64,000 nucleotides of DNA, from contig UQWM01000006.1 in the NCBI GenBank assembly GCA_900544795.1, forward strand, positions 39,269-103,268, read 5' to 3'. This document shows positions 31,773 through 39,907 of this stretch, one piece after another. The position numbers and the translations under genes were made by a program. Each line of letters opens with the position of its first letter. The stretch's first letter is position 1. The notes under the pieces are model-generated. The model saw only the letters and a list, made by a program, of their open reading frames with translations, had not been told where the DNA came from and did not search any database. The DNA comes from an uncultured Phascolarctobacterium sp. GTDB taxonomy: Bacteria; Bacillota; Negativicutes; Acidaminococcales; Acidaminococcaceae.

Positions 31773-33362
31773 ATGGCGAAAAAAATATTTGTCGGCTTCG
31801 TGGCGCTGGTTTTATTCGCTTTCGTGCTGCTGTTCCAATTTGGCGGCCGGGCTGCCGAAGAGCTGACGAAAAAGCTTTTGGCTGAACAGACGGCGCTGCA
31901 GGGTACATTAAAAGCCGAAGAGATTCAGGCTAACTGGTCGGGCGACGTTGTTTTTAAAAACATCGTCTGGGTAGGGCCTGATGGTAAAACCATTGCCGAA
32001 GTACCTTTGTCTACGGTATCGGTCAATTTGTTCGATGCCTTACTAAAGGGAGGCACCGGTGCTTCAGTCGGTGACGTGGTGGTGGATAAGCCCAGCTTTT
32101 TTGTTGCTTACGGCAAAAAGGATGGCTTAAATCTTACCAATTATATCAATTTTCAGCTTGATGAAGCTCAAAGCGAAGATCTGCTGAGTGTAAAAAAAGC
32201 CAGCAGTTCAACGCAGTTCCGTGGTCTGATGGAAATCAAGGACGCCAAGGTGAACCTGCTTTTGGAAGGTAAGCCCCTTGATTTTGATAAAGTGCAGTTC
32301 CAGGCCAACTTTAAACAATATCCAAAGATCAAATATGGTTTGCGGGTCAAGGATGGTAAAAGCGATATCATTGCCGATATCCAAACCGACCAGCAGTCTA
32401 CAGCCGTGGTTGCGGAAGTGAAGAAGCTGCCGCTGCAAAACATTATGAGCGTGCTGCCGCAGGCTGCCGACGTGGTGATCAGCGAGGGTACTTTGCCTGA
32501 TGTCAAGATCAGGGCCGATAAGACAGCAGGGAAATGGACGCTGAATATCGACGGTACTATCTCCAATCTGAAAGGTTCTTTAATCAACTATCCTGTGACT
32601 AAGGGCAGTGGTAAGTTTGCAGCCGACACAACGGCTTTGAAGCTTGCTGATTTGAATTTGGAAGTCGCAGGGCAAACCGTCATCATCGACGGAAATATTT
32701 ATTATGCCGATAAGCCCGATGCTAAACAGACCTACGGCCTGACGGTTAGTGCCCCCAACTTTGTGATTGAGGCGTTGAGCCCGGGGCTGGGACTGAAAGA
32801 AGCAGTGACTGCATTAGGCAAAGTAAAAGGCACTATCGACAAGCCCGAGGCTGAAGGTACTTTTGGTCTTGATAAACTGGCTTATGATCCGTTATACATA
32901 ACCGCCCTCAGCGGCAAGTTTTTGTATAAAAACGGCAAGTTAAACGTTGGCGATGCTATCGGCAATGTTTATGCCGGGCAGGTCAGTATCAATGGGCAAA
33001 TAGATACGAAGACCAGGGATTTTAATTTGGAAATACAGGGTATAGACCTCGACAGCTCCGTAGTTACGGAAACGCAGGTCGAAGGTCCGCTGTCATTTAA
33101 AATGCTGGCGCTGGGAACTGCCGATGTTGGCAGTGCGACAGGTGCTGGTAGCTTTCGCATCGAGGAGGGCAAGTATATGATGTTGCCGTTCCGTTCGATC
33201 AAAGGCTCGATCACCAGACAGCAGGGAAAATTTGCTTTTTCTAACATCAAGATCGCTACCGCCGTCGGCAGCTTTGATACTAATATCATCGTTAAAGACA
33301 ATGGTAAGCTGGGCTTTGATTTAGACAAAGGGTTTTTAGCTGCCAGGCTGGATGAAAAATGA
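31773..33362 (+). CDS. AsmA/TamB-like envelope protein
   Basis: A 529-residue protein with an N-terminal signal anchor (residues ~5-25, VGFVALVLFAFVLLFQF) and then an almost purely beta-strand, repetitive body. It includes EEIQANWSGDVVFKNIVW near the N-terminus and a C-terminal YMMLPFRSIKGSITRQQGKFAFSNIKIATAVG. This is the layout of AsmA-clan proteins (TamB, YhdP, AsmA), bridge-like lipid carriers or assembly factors between inner and outer membranes. Its presence supports a diderm host. It is inserted in a cluster that in monoderm Firmicutes passes directly from ruvX to DUF1292. Confidence 0.78.
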   Translation: MAKKIFVGFVALVLFAFVLLFQFGGRAAEELTKKLLAEQTALQGTLKAEEIQANWSGDVVFKNIVWVGPDGKTIAEVPLSTVSVNLFDALLKGGTGASVGDVVVDKPSFFVAYGKKDGLNLTNYINFQLDEAQSEDLLSVKKASSSTQFRGLMEIKDAKVNLLLEGKPLDFDKVQFQANFKQYPKIKYGLRVKDGKSDIIADIQTDQQSTAVVAEVKKLPLQNIMSVLPQAADVVISEGTLPDVKIRADKTAGKWTLNIDGTISNLKGSLINYPVTKGSGKFAADTTALKLADLNLEVAGQTVIIDGNIYYADKPDAKQTYGLTVSAPNFVIEALSPGLGLKEAVTALGKVKGTIDKPEAEGTFGLDKLAYDPLYITALSGKFLYKNGKLNVGDAIGNVYAGQVSINGQIDTKTRDFNLEIQGIDLDSSVVTETQVEGPLSFKMLALGTADVGSATGAGSFRIEEGKYMMLPFRSIKGSITRQQGKFAFSNIKIATAVGSFDTNIIVKDNGKLGFDLDKGFLAARLDEK

Positions 33363-33424
33363 GAAATTGACAGCATAACTGTAAATGATATAAAATGTAT
33401 ATAATTTAGAAACGAGGTGTCGTA

Positions 33425-33766
33425 ATGGACCAAAAAGAAAATATGGAAGCTATTGAAGCAATGGAAGAAGAACAAATCGTCGTTATTACTGACGAGGATG
33501 GTAACGAATTATATTTCCGTGAAGAAATGATCGTTCCTGTAGGTGCAAAAAAATTCGCTATCTTAGCGCAGATCGATTTAGAAGACTGTGAATGTGATGA
33601 CGAAGCCTGCCACTGCCACGAAGACGATGAAGAAGAAAATGTGATCATCGCTCGCATCGAGCTTGACGAAAACGGCGAAGAAGTTTATTTAGCGCCTACT
33701 GACGAAGAGTTCGACGAAGTAAAAAATGCTTACGAAAAACTTGTAGAAGACTGGGACGAAGAATAA
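33425..33766 (+). CDS. DUF1292 domain protein
   Basis: A 113-residue, very acidic protein of the DUF1292 (YrzB-like) family, recognised by VVITDEDGNELYFREEMIV, the FAILAQIDLED strand and the VIIARIELDENGEEVYLAP repeat. An acidic CDDEACHCHEDDEEE insert contains three Cys and two His. Function is unknown. It occupies its conserved place between ruvX and mltG, and is followed by a terminator, so mltG is probably also reached by readthrough or another promoter. Confidence 0.9.
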   Translation: MDQKENMEAIEAMEEEQIVVITDEDGNELYFREEMIVPVGAKKFAILAQIDLEDCECDDEACHCHEDDEEENVIIARIELDENGEEVYLAPTDEEFDEVKNAYEKLVEDWDEE

Positions 33767-33772
33767 CAACCA

Positions 33773-33802
33773 TAGTGCCGGACATCATGTCCGGCACTTT
33801 TT
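33773..33802 (+). terminator. Intrinsic terminator after DUF1292 gene
   Basis: AGTGCCGGACAT / ATGTCCGGCACT stem, short loop, then TTTTTG. Confidence 0.85.
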
Positions 33803-33837
33803 GAGCTTTATTAACTTAAGTTGAAGGGACTGGAAAT

Positions 33838-34848
33838 ATGAGGAAGGTATTACCCTTTGTTTTAGGCATCTTTTTGGTGATAGTAGTAGGTGCTTACTGG
33901 GTATTGAACTATACCGGCAGCAATAAAGACCTGGCTACAGGCAGCCCGTATCTGATCACGGTCGAATCGGGGATGACGACTACTGACATCGCCAATTTGC
34001 TGCACAAACAAAAGCTCGTAAAAACACCGGAGGCGTTTCGCCTGGAGGCAAAGTTTCGTGGTTTGGAACGCGACCTGCAAGCCGGCCGCTATGAAATAAC
34101 GGCAGGTATGTCAAACTGCGAGATCGTCGATGTTCTGTCGAAAGGGCAGGTGCAGCGGGTGAAATTCACTGTGCCGGAAGGCTACACCGTAGTGAAGGCA
34201 GGCAAAAAGTTGGAGGCTGAAGGAATTGGCTCAGCTGAAAAATTTATCGAAGCCGCCCGCAATTACACCCCGTACCCGTACATGGAAACCAGCGACCCAA
34301 ACGTCATTTATAAAGCGGAAGGCTTTATCTTTCCCTCCACCTATATGTTTGATGTGGGTATGAATGAAAAAGATATGCTGGAAATGATGGTTAAAGAATT
34401 TAACACGCAGATGAATAAAGAAAATATTCCTGAGGAAGCAGAAAAGCAGAAAATGTCGATCAGGGATCTGGTCAATATGGCTTCTCTGGTAGAGATGGAA
34501 GCAGTGTACAAGGAAGAACAGCCACGTATCGCCGGCGTTTTTCTGCGCCGCCTGGAAATTTATATGCCGATCCAGTCGGATACGACGATCCAGTATATTT
34601 TAGGCACGCAGAAGGAAGAACTGACGATAGCTGATACGAAGATACAGAACCCCTATAACACCTATCAGAACCCGGGCCTGCCGCCCGGACCGATAGCCAG
34701 CCCTGGCCTTAGTGCTATTAAAGCTGTACTGCATCCAGAAAAGACCGACTTTTTATATTTCGTCGCTGAAAAAGATGGGCACCACCGTTTTACCCGGACT
34801 TATTCCGAACATTTGGCGGCAATCGACGATATTCATGGACAACAATAA
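33838..34848 (+). CDS. mltG: Endolytic murein transglycosylase MltG (YceG-like)
   Basis: A 336-residue inner-membrane protein with one N-terminal helix (residues ~5-22) and a LysM-like part around residues 40-110. The catalytic domain has ASLVEMEAVYKEEQPRIAGVFLRRL, with the first Glu matching the catalytic residue of E. coli MltG, then MPIQSDTTIQYILG and YNTYQNPGLPPGPIASPG. MltG cuts nascent glycan strands and sets their length. The conserved Firmicutes order mltG to U32 peptidase is kept. Confidence 0.95.
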   Translation: MRKVLPFVLGIFLVIVVGAYWVLNYTGSNKDLATGSPYLITVESGMTTTDIANLLHKQKLVKTPEAFRLEAKFRGLERDLQAGRYEITAGMSNCEIVDVLSKGQVQRVKFTVPEGYTVVKAGKKLEAEGIGSAEKFIEAARNYTPYPYMETSDPNVIYKAEGFIFPSTYMFDVGMNEKDMLEMMVKEFNTQMNKENIPEEAEKQKMSIRDLVNMASLVEMEAVYKEEQPRIAGVFLRRLEIYMPIQSDTTIQYILGTQKEELTIADTKIQNPYNTYQNPGLPPGPIASPGLSAIKAVLHPEKTDFLYFVAEKDGHHRFTRTYSEHLAAIDDIHGQQ

Positions 34849-34857
34849 GGAACTGAT

Positions 34858-36093
34858 ATGACTGTAATAAAAAATAAGCCGGAACTTTTGGCACCGGCAG
34901 GCAATATGGAAAAATGTAAGATCGCTTTACGTTATGGCGCCGACGCCGTGTATTTAGGCGGCAAGATGTTTGGGCTGCGGGCTTTTGCCAATAACTTCAG
35001 CATGGAAGAGATTGCTGAAGCTGCGGCATATGCTCACGAGCTTGGAAAAAAGGTTTATGTGACCGTTAACATTTTCGCTCATAACGAAGATTTAGAGCAG
35101 CTGCCGGGCTATCTGCTGGACTTACAGCAGGCTGGTGTGGACGCATTGCTGATTTCTGACCTGGGCGTTTGGAGCGTGGCTCGTAAAACGGTGCCCGCTA
35201 TGCCTTTGCATGTCAGTACGCAGGCCAACACCAGTAACTGGGCGGCCGTGCAGGCCTGGCAGGAATTGGGTGCTGAACGGGTCGTACTGGCACGCGAACT
35301 GGGTTTGGATGAGATCAGGGAAATCGGCGCTAAGACTAACGTGGAACTGGAAGCCTTTGTCCACGGTGCGATGTGCATCTCTTATTCGGGCCGCTGCCTT
35401 TTGAGCAGCTACCTGACAGGACGGGATGGCAACCGCGGTGCCTGCGTGCAGGCCTGCCGCTGGGACTACAGCCTGGTCGAGAAGAACCGCCCCGACGAAA
35501 GCTTCGACATCGAAGAAGATGAACGAGGCACATATGTAATGAATTCCAAGGACTTATGCCTGATCAACCACATTCCTGAATTAGTGGAAGCCGGCATTTG
35601 CAGCTTGAAGATAGAGGGCCGCATGAAAAGCATCCACTATGTGGCGACCGTAGTCAGCGTATACCGTAAGGCTATCGACGCTTACTGCGACGATCCTCAG
35701 CATTATCAGGTCACCGAGGCGTGGCGCGAGGAACTGGAAAAAGTTTCGCACCGTCCTTATACTAAAGGCTTTGCCTTTGGCAAGCCCGGCAGCGAAGGAC
35801 AGGTCTATACTACGTCCAGCTACGAGCAGACCCATGATTTTGTCGGTATCGTCCTGGCTTATGATGCGGAAAGCAAGCGTGCCTATATCGAGCAGCGCAA
35901 CAATGTTAAAAGCGGCGAGGTGTTGGAACTGCTGATGCCTGACGGGGAACTGCTGCCCTTAACCTTAGAGGGTATGCAAAACGAAGCAGGCGAGAGTATC
36001 GACTGCGCGCCGCATGCCCAGCAAAAATTTTCAATCGTCAGCGATAAGGCTTTGCTGCCCGATTCGCTGCTGCGGAGGAAGGTAATATGTTAG
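34858..36093 (+). CDS. U32 family peptidase-like tRNA hydroxylation protein (TrhP/YrrO-type)
   Basis: A 411-residue protein with the U32 signature ELEAFVHGAMCISYSGRC followed by LSSYLTGRDGNRGACVQACRW, whose cysteines are likely iron-sulfur ligands. The start, PELLAPAGNMEKCKIALRYGADAVYLG, is a TIM-barrel motif. Related U32 proteins (TrhP; YrrN/YrrO in Bacillus) are needed for 5-hydroxyuridine at tRNA position 34 using prephenate. The position after mltG supports YrrO-type identity. The last codons overlap the DUF4911 start by 7 bases. Confidence 0.9.
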   Translation: MTVIKNKPELLAPAGNMEKCKIALRYGADAVYLGGKMFGLRAFANNFSMEEIAEAAAYAHELGKKVYVTVNIFAHNEDLEQLPGYLLDLQQAGVDALLISDLGVWSVARKTVPAMPLHVSTQANTSNWAAVQAWQELGAERVVLARELGLDEIREIGAKTNVELEAFVHGAMCISYSGRCLLSSYLTGRDGNRGACVQACRWDYSLVEKNRPDESFDIEEDERGTYVMNSKDLCLINHIPELVEAGICSLKIEGRMKSIHYVATVVSVYRKAIDAYCDDPQHYQVTEAWREELEKVSHRPYTKGFAFGKPGSEGQVYTTSSYEQTHDFVGIVLAYDAESKRAYIEQRNNVKSGEVLELLMPDGELLPLTLEGMQNEAGESIDCAPHAQQKFSIVSDKALLPDSLLRRKVIC

Positions 36094-36317
36094 AAGACCG
36101 AAGTACCATCTACGCGAAGGTGGCGCCTGAGCGTATTGCAGATGTAAATTGGATCATGGAAGGCTACGAGCATCTGGCTTTAGTCAGCACCATCGACCAT
36201 CAGGAGGGCATCATTCTTTTGCGTGGTACGCCCGATACATATAGTGATGTTTTAGAAATTATTGAGAATATGCCGTTTTCGGTAGAAATTCTTGAAAGTT
36301 TTAACGAAGCTTTATAG
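36087..36317 (+). CDS. DUF4911 domain protein
   Basis: A 76-residue protein typical of DUF4911: IYAKVAPERIADVNWIMEGYEHLA, then a strand-rich IILLRGTPD, and a DVLEIIENMPFSVEI helix. The function is unknown, but the family often follows U32 peptidase genes in Clostridia and Negativicutes, and here the two overlap. Good GGAGGAAGG site upstream. Confidence 0.83.
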   Translation: MLEDRSTIYAKVAPERIADVNWIMEGYEHLALVSTIDHQEGIILLRGTPDTYSDVLEIIENMPFSVEILESFNEAL

Positions 36318-36385
36318 GCAAATTGTCAAAAGTATGATAAAATATCTGGGTATCGTATTATTTTAATAGAAGTGAGGTAAGGATT

Positions 36386-37444
36386 ATGCCGCGTATCGGT
36401 AAAATCTTTGATTTTCTGGAAAAAGAACATTTGGATTGCGTCATTATTAAAGACGTTAATACAATTCGCTATTTGACCGGCTTCAGAGGTGATTCGAGCA
36501 TCCTTTATGCCGATGACCGTCGGGCTGTCCTTGTTACCGATGGCAGATACTTGTATCAGGCAAGGGCGGAAGCCAAATGCTGCCATATCGTAGAATATGC
36601 GGAAAACATTTGGCAGACTGTGGTTGAATTGGCACAGGATGCAAAAAAAGTAGGTTTTGACGGCGATTATTTCAGCTATAATGACTTCAACACTTTGCAA
36701 GGACTTTTGGAGGGCAAAGAGCTGCAGGTCATCGATCTGAAATATATTAGGATGGTCAAAGATAAACGCGAGCTGGAATTGATGTGGCGCGCAGTGAAAA
36801 TCGCTGATGAGGCGTATCTGCGTTTGCTGGACGAATTGCAGCCCGGAATGACTGAAAAGACACTGGCTGGACGCCTTGAGTATTATATGCGCAGCCTGGG
36901 AGCAGAAAAACTCGCCTTTGAAACTATCGTAGCTTCGGGCGAAAGGTCGGCCTTGCCGCATGGCATAGCTTCTGATAAAGAAGTGGAGATCGGCGATTTT
37001 ATTACTTTTGATTTCGGTGCCGTTTATGACGGCTATCATTCTGACATGACCCGTACCGTTGTCTTGGGGATGGCCAACTCGTGGCATAAAGAGATTTATA
37101 CCATTGTTGAGGAAGCCCAATGGCGTGGTCTGAAAAACGCGAAGCCCGGCATTACCGGCGCAGAGCTTGACGCTATTGTCAGGGATTATATTACTTCCCG
37201 CGGCTATGGCGAAAACTATGTGCATGGACTGGGACATGGTATCGGCCTCGAGATTCACGAAATGCCGAATATCAATAAACGCGGCCAGAATGTTGTTTTG
37301 CAGCCCGGTATGACATTTACTGTTGAGCCTGGTATTTACATCCCCGGTAAGGGCGGTGTACGTATAGAAGACACGGTTGTGTTGACCGACGAAGGCGCAA
37401 AAGTGCTGACCGGTGTTAAAAAACAGCTGATGGAAATTGTTTAA
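36386..37444 (+). CDS. M24 family Xaa-Pro aminopeptidase
   Basis: A 352-residue enzyme with an N-terminal creatinase-like domain (residues ~1-125) and a C-terminal pita-bread domain. Metal ligands are visible: TFDFGAVYDGYHSDMTRT (two Asp), HGLGHGIGLEIHE (His), FTVEPGIYI (Glu) and VRIEDTV (Glu). It removes the N-terminal residue before proline. The gene lies 24 bases before efp, the usual aminopeptidase P-efp pair seen in many Firmicutes. Confidence 0.94.
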   Translation: MPRIGKIFDFLEKEHLDCVIIKDVNTIRYLTGFRGDSSILYADDRRAVLVTDGRYLYQARAEAKCCHIVEYAENIWQTVVELAQDAKKVGFDGDYFSYNDFNTLQGLLEGKELQVIDLKYIRMVKDKRELELMWRAVKIADEAYLRLLDELQPGMTEKTLAGRLEYYMRSLGAEKLAFETIVASGERSALPHGIASDKEVEIGDFITFDFGAVYDGYHSDMTRTVVLGMANSWHKEIYTIVEEAQWRGLKNAKPGITGAELDAIVRDYITSRGYGENYVHGLGHGIGLEIHEMPNINKRGQNVVLQPGMTFTVEPGIYIPGKGGVRIEDTVVLTDEGAKVLTGVKKQLMEIV

Positions 37445-37467
37445 TTTTTTATATAGGAGGACTATTT

Positions 37468-38025
37468 ATGATTTCTACTAATGAATTTAAAACTAATGTG
37501 ACTGTTACTATCGACGGCGACGCTTGGCAGGTTGTTGAATTCCAACATGTAAAACCTGGTAAGGGTGCAGCTTTTGTACGCGCTAAAATGCGCAACATGT
37601 GCACCGGTTCCGTTGTTGAACGTACTTTCAACGCTGGTGAGCGTTTGCCTAAAGCACGCGTTGACCGCCGCGAAATGCAATATTTGTATGAATCTGACGG
37701 ACAATATGTATTTATGGACAACGAAAACTACGAGCAGACTGAATTGACTAAAGAACAATTGGGCGACGCGTTGAACTTCTTGAAAGAGAATATGGATGTT
37801 AAGATCATGGTTTACGAAACCCGTATCCTTGGCGTTGACCTGCCGAACACTGTTGAGCTGAAAGTAGTTGAAACCGACCCCGGCATCCGTGGTGATACCG
37901 CTACCGGAGGCAGCAAACCTGCTAAAATGGAGACCGGCTATGTGGTCAAAGTTCCTCTGTTCATCAACGAGGGCGATGTTTTGCGCATCGACACCAGAAC
38001 CGGTGATTATATCGAACGTGCATAA
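37468..38025 (+). CDS. efp: Elongation factor P
   Basis: A 185-residue three-domain protein that relieves ribosome stalling at polyproline. The tip loop is HVKPGKGAAFVRAK, the usual site near Lys32; the middle is NYEQTELTKEQLGD; the C-terminus has the signature DPGIRGDTATGGSKPAKMETG and ends INEGDVLRIDTRTGDYIERA. Strong AGGAGG precedes ATG. A terminator follows. No modification enzyme (EpmA, EarP) is visible here. Confidence 0.97.
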   Translation: MISTNEFKTNVTVTIDGDAWQVVEFQHVKPGKGAAFVRAKMRNMCTGSVVERTFNAGERLPKARVDRREMQYLYESDGQYVFMDNENYEQTELTKEQLGDALNFLKENMDVKIMVYETRILGVDLPNTVELKVVETDPGIRGDTATGGSKPAKMETGYVVKVPLFINEGDVLRIDTRTGDYIERA

Positions 38026-38044
38026 TTAAAAATAGCTTATACTG

Positions 38045-38078
38045 ACAGCGGCGAAATTTGTTTTCGCTGCTGTTTTTT
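38045..38078 (+). terminator. Intrinsic terminator after efp
   Basis: ACAGCGGCGAAA / TTTCGCTGCTGT stem with seven T. Confidence 0.82.
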
Positions 38079-38179
38079 TATGCATTTATACATAGTATTC
38101 ACGCAGCAGGTATGGTATAATTAAAAGCAAAATAGGGTAAGTATATCCTATTGCCGCACAGACGGGAGGTGGCATAGCA

Positions 38180-38707
38180 TTGAAATTAGATATCGAAGAT
38201 AGAGAGCTAAAGCAGCAGCAGGTACAGGAAGCTGTGATGCAGGAAGAAAATGATCGGGAAGAGAATAAAATCGAAGCTGATGCAGCAAGAGAAGAACAGA
38301 TGCCCGACGAAATAGGAAATGTTAAGGTCGCTGACGAAGTCATCAGTATCGTGGCCGGACTTGCCGCGCAGGAGGTCAATGGCGTTATCGGCATGAGCGG
38401 CGGTTTTGCCGAAGGCCTGAACGAGCTTTTAGGTAAAAAAAGTTTTGCTAAAGGCGTAAGGATAACCGTTGACGGACATGTAGTGACGGCGGCAGTTTAT
38501 GTGAATGTAGAATATGGCTCCTGTATCCCTGAAATAGCATTGGAAATACAGGAAAAAGTAAAAGAAGCGATCGAAAATATGACCGGCTATGAAGTGAAGT
38601 TTGTCGATGTACATATACAAGGCGTGGCACGCCGTCCGAAGAGCGAACTGGAAGAGAGCCTGGAAAAAATGGACGCTGGCCATGAAATTTTCTTTAGTGA
38701 GGAGTGA
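38180..38707 (+). CDS. Asp23/Gls24 family envelope stress protein
   Basis: A 175-residue protein. The first ~50 residues are a charged, glutamine-rich helix (ELKQQQVQEAVMQEEN); the rest is the Asp23/Gls24 domain: GNVKVADEVISIVAGLAAQEVNGV, GVRITVDGHVVTAAVYVNVEYG and VKFVDVHIQGVA. In Staphylococcus, Asp23 is held at the membrane by AmaP, which is encoded next here. The N-terminal extension is longer than in the usual family. Start 38180 is TTG (ttgaaattag) following GGGAGGTGG, which is well placed. Confidence 0.92.
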   Translation: MKLDIEDRELKQQQVQEAVMQEENDREENKIEADAAREEQMPDEIGNVKVADEVISIVAGLAAQEVNGVIGMSGGFAEGLNELLGKKSFAKGVRITVDGHVVTAAVYVNVEYGSCIPEIALEIQEKVKEAIENMTGYEVKFVDVHIQGVARRPKSELEESLEKMDAGHEIFFSEE

Positions 38708-38713
38708 GTTGTT

Positions 38714-39232
38714 TTGGGAATACCTGATAGGATAATCTTAACTTTATACACATTTTTGATGGCAGTGGTGGCCGTTTTGGTAGTGCTTTGCAGCTTGGGC
38801 GTTATCGGTCAGACTGCTATCACTACTTTCTTTGCCACAATTCCGGGCAATTGGGAATACGCTGTCGGCGGTATCATCATTTTACTTGTCAGTATCCGCC
38901 TGCTTATCGCCGGTATCGGTGCAACAGGTATGACTTCGCTGACGATCAGCACTGGTGATTCCGGTAAGGTATCAGTAGGTAAAAGCGCTATTGAAGATTA
39001 TATCGCCGAAATCGCCAAAGAAGTTTACGGCGTGTACGCGGTCAAAGTCGAAGCGAAGATGGACGAGGAACATATCAGTGTCCGCATCAATTCTTCCATT
39101 GAACCCGGTATAAATATTCCGGAAACTACGGATGAGATAAAATACAACGTGCGCGATACCATCAAAAAGGTTTTGGGCATGGAAATCAAAGATATAGACC
39201 TGTTCTTTAAACAGATCAAGGCTAAGGGCTAA
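38714..39232 (+). CDS. amaP: Alkaline shock response membrane anchor protein AmaP
   Basis: A 172-residue protein with two transmembrane helices at about residues 8-32 and 53-75, then an Asp23-like cytoplasmic domain (ISVRINSSIEPGINIPE, DIDLFFKQI). The pattern fits AmaP, which tethers Asp23. It uses a TTG start at 38714 with GAGGAGTG 8 bases upstream. The neighbours (Asp23 protein and DUF2273) form the standard three-gene envelope unit, placed between efp and nusB. Confidence 0.9.
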   Translation: MGIPDRIILTLYTFLMAVVAVLVVLCSLGVIGQTAITTFFATIPGNWEYAVGGIIILLVSIRLLIAGIGATGMTSLTISTGDSGKVSVGKSAIEDYIAEIAKEVYGVYAVKVEAKMDEEHISVRINSSIEPGINIPETTDEIKYNVRDTIKKVLGMEIKDIDLFFKQIKAKG

Positions 39233-39245
39233 GGAGGGCGACGTC

Positions 39246-39473
39246 ATGTTTAACGAAATTTTTAGTGATCTTTGGAAAAATTATCGCGGACGTCTGCTGG
39301 GTTCTTTATTCGGTTTGTTGGTCGGAGCTATGTTTCTGATCCTGGGCTTTTTGCAGACGATCTTTCTTTTGATCTGTATCACCGCAGGTTTCTTTTTAGG
39401 TAATAAGCTTGATAAAAAAGAAGATTTAATGGAATGGCTGGACAGGCTGTTGCCTCCCGGCTATCATAAATAA
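39246..39473 (+). CDS. DUF2273 small membrane protein
   Basis: A 75-residue protein with a double hydrophobic stretch (GSLFGLLVGAMFLILGF and IFLLICITAGFFLG) and a charged C-terminal end. It matches DUF2273, found with Asp23/AmaP. It probably sits in the same membrane complex; the function is unknown. AAGGAGGG precedes the ATG. Confidence 0.88.
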   Translation: MFNEIFSDLWKNYRGRLLGSLFGLLVGAMFLILGFLQTIFLLICITAGFFLGNKLDKKEDLMEWLDRLLPPGYHK

Positions 39474-39496
39474 TTTTTAAACGAGAGAGGGCTACT

Positions 39497-39907
39497 ATGA
39501 TTCGCAGGATTGCAAGGGAATTGGTTTTACAAAGCTTGTTTCAAATAGATTTTTCGGAGGGCGAGGGCGCAAACGCTTTAAACGCCGCTATAGAAGAAAG
39601 AGCTGATAAAAGTGCGGAAAAAGCCAGAGCTTACGCTCAGGATGTTTTAAACGGCGTTTTGGCAAACAACGAGGCTATCGACGCTAAAATCGGCGAATTC
39701 GCTATCGACTGGAGTTTGGATCGGATGCCGGCAGTTGACCGTAATATTTTGCGGATTGCCGTCTATGAGATGTTTTTTGCAGAGGATAAATTGGTGCCAA
39801 ATGTGGCGATCAATGAAGCTGTAGAAATAGCAAAAATTTATGGAACTGATGATACTCCGCGTTTTATCAACGGAGTTTTAGGTAAAATGGTTCGCAGTGA
39901 TGTGTAA
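39497..39907 (+). CDS. nusB: Transcription antitermination factor NusB
   Basis: A 136-residue all-helical protein. Family motifs: RRIARELVLQSLFQIDFS at the N-terminus, WSLDRMPAVDRNILRIAVYEM in the middle, and PNVAINEAVEIAKIYGTDDTPRFINGVLG at the end. It binds boxA RNA with NusE to allow rRNA transcription. It overlaps the TsaD-like gene by 8 bases, suggesting one operon running to recN. Confidence 0.95.
   Translation: MIRRIARELVLQSLFQIDFSEGEGANALNAAIEERADKSAEKARAYAQDVLNGVLANNEAIDAKIGEFAIDWSLDRMPAVDRNILRIAVYEMFFAEDKLVPNVAINEAVEIAKIYGTDDTPRFINGVLGKMVRSDV

Noticed and set aside
36326..37258. 310-residue open frame on the minus strand
   Set aside because: Antisense to the M24 aminopeptidase gene, whose metal ligands are all conserved.
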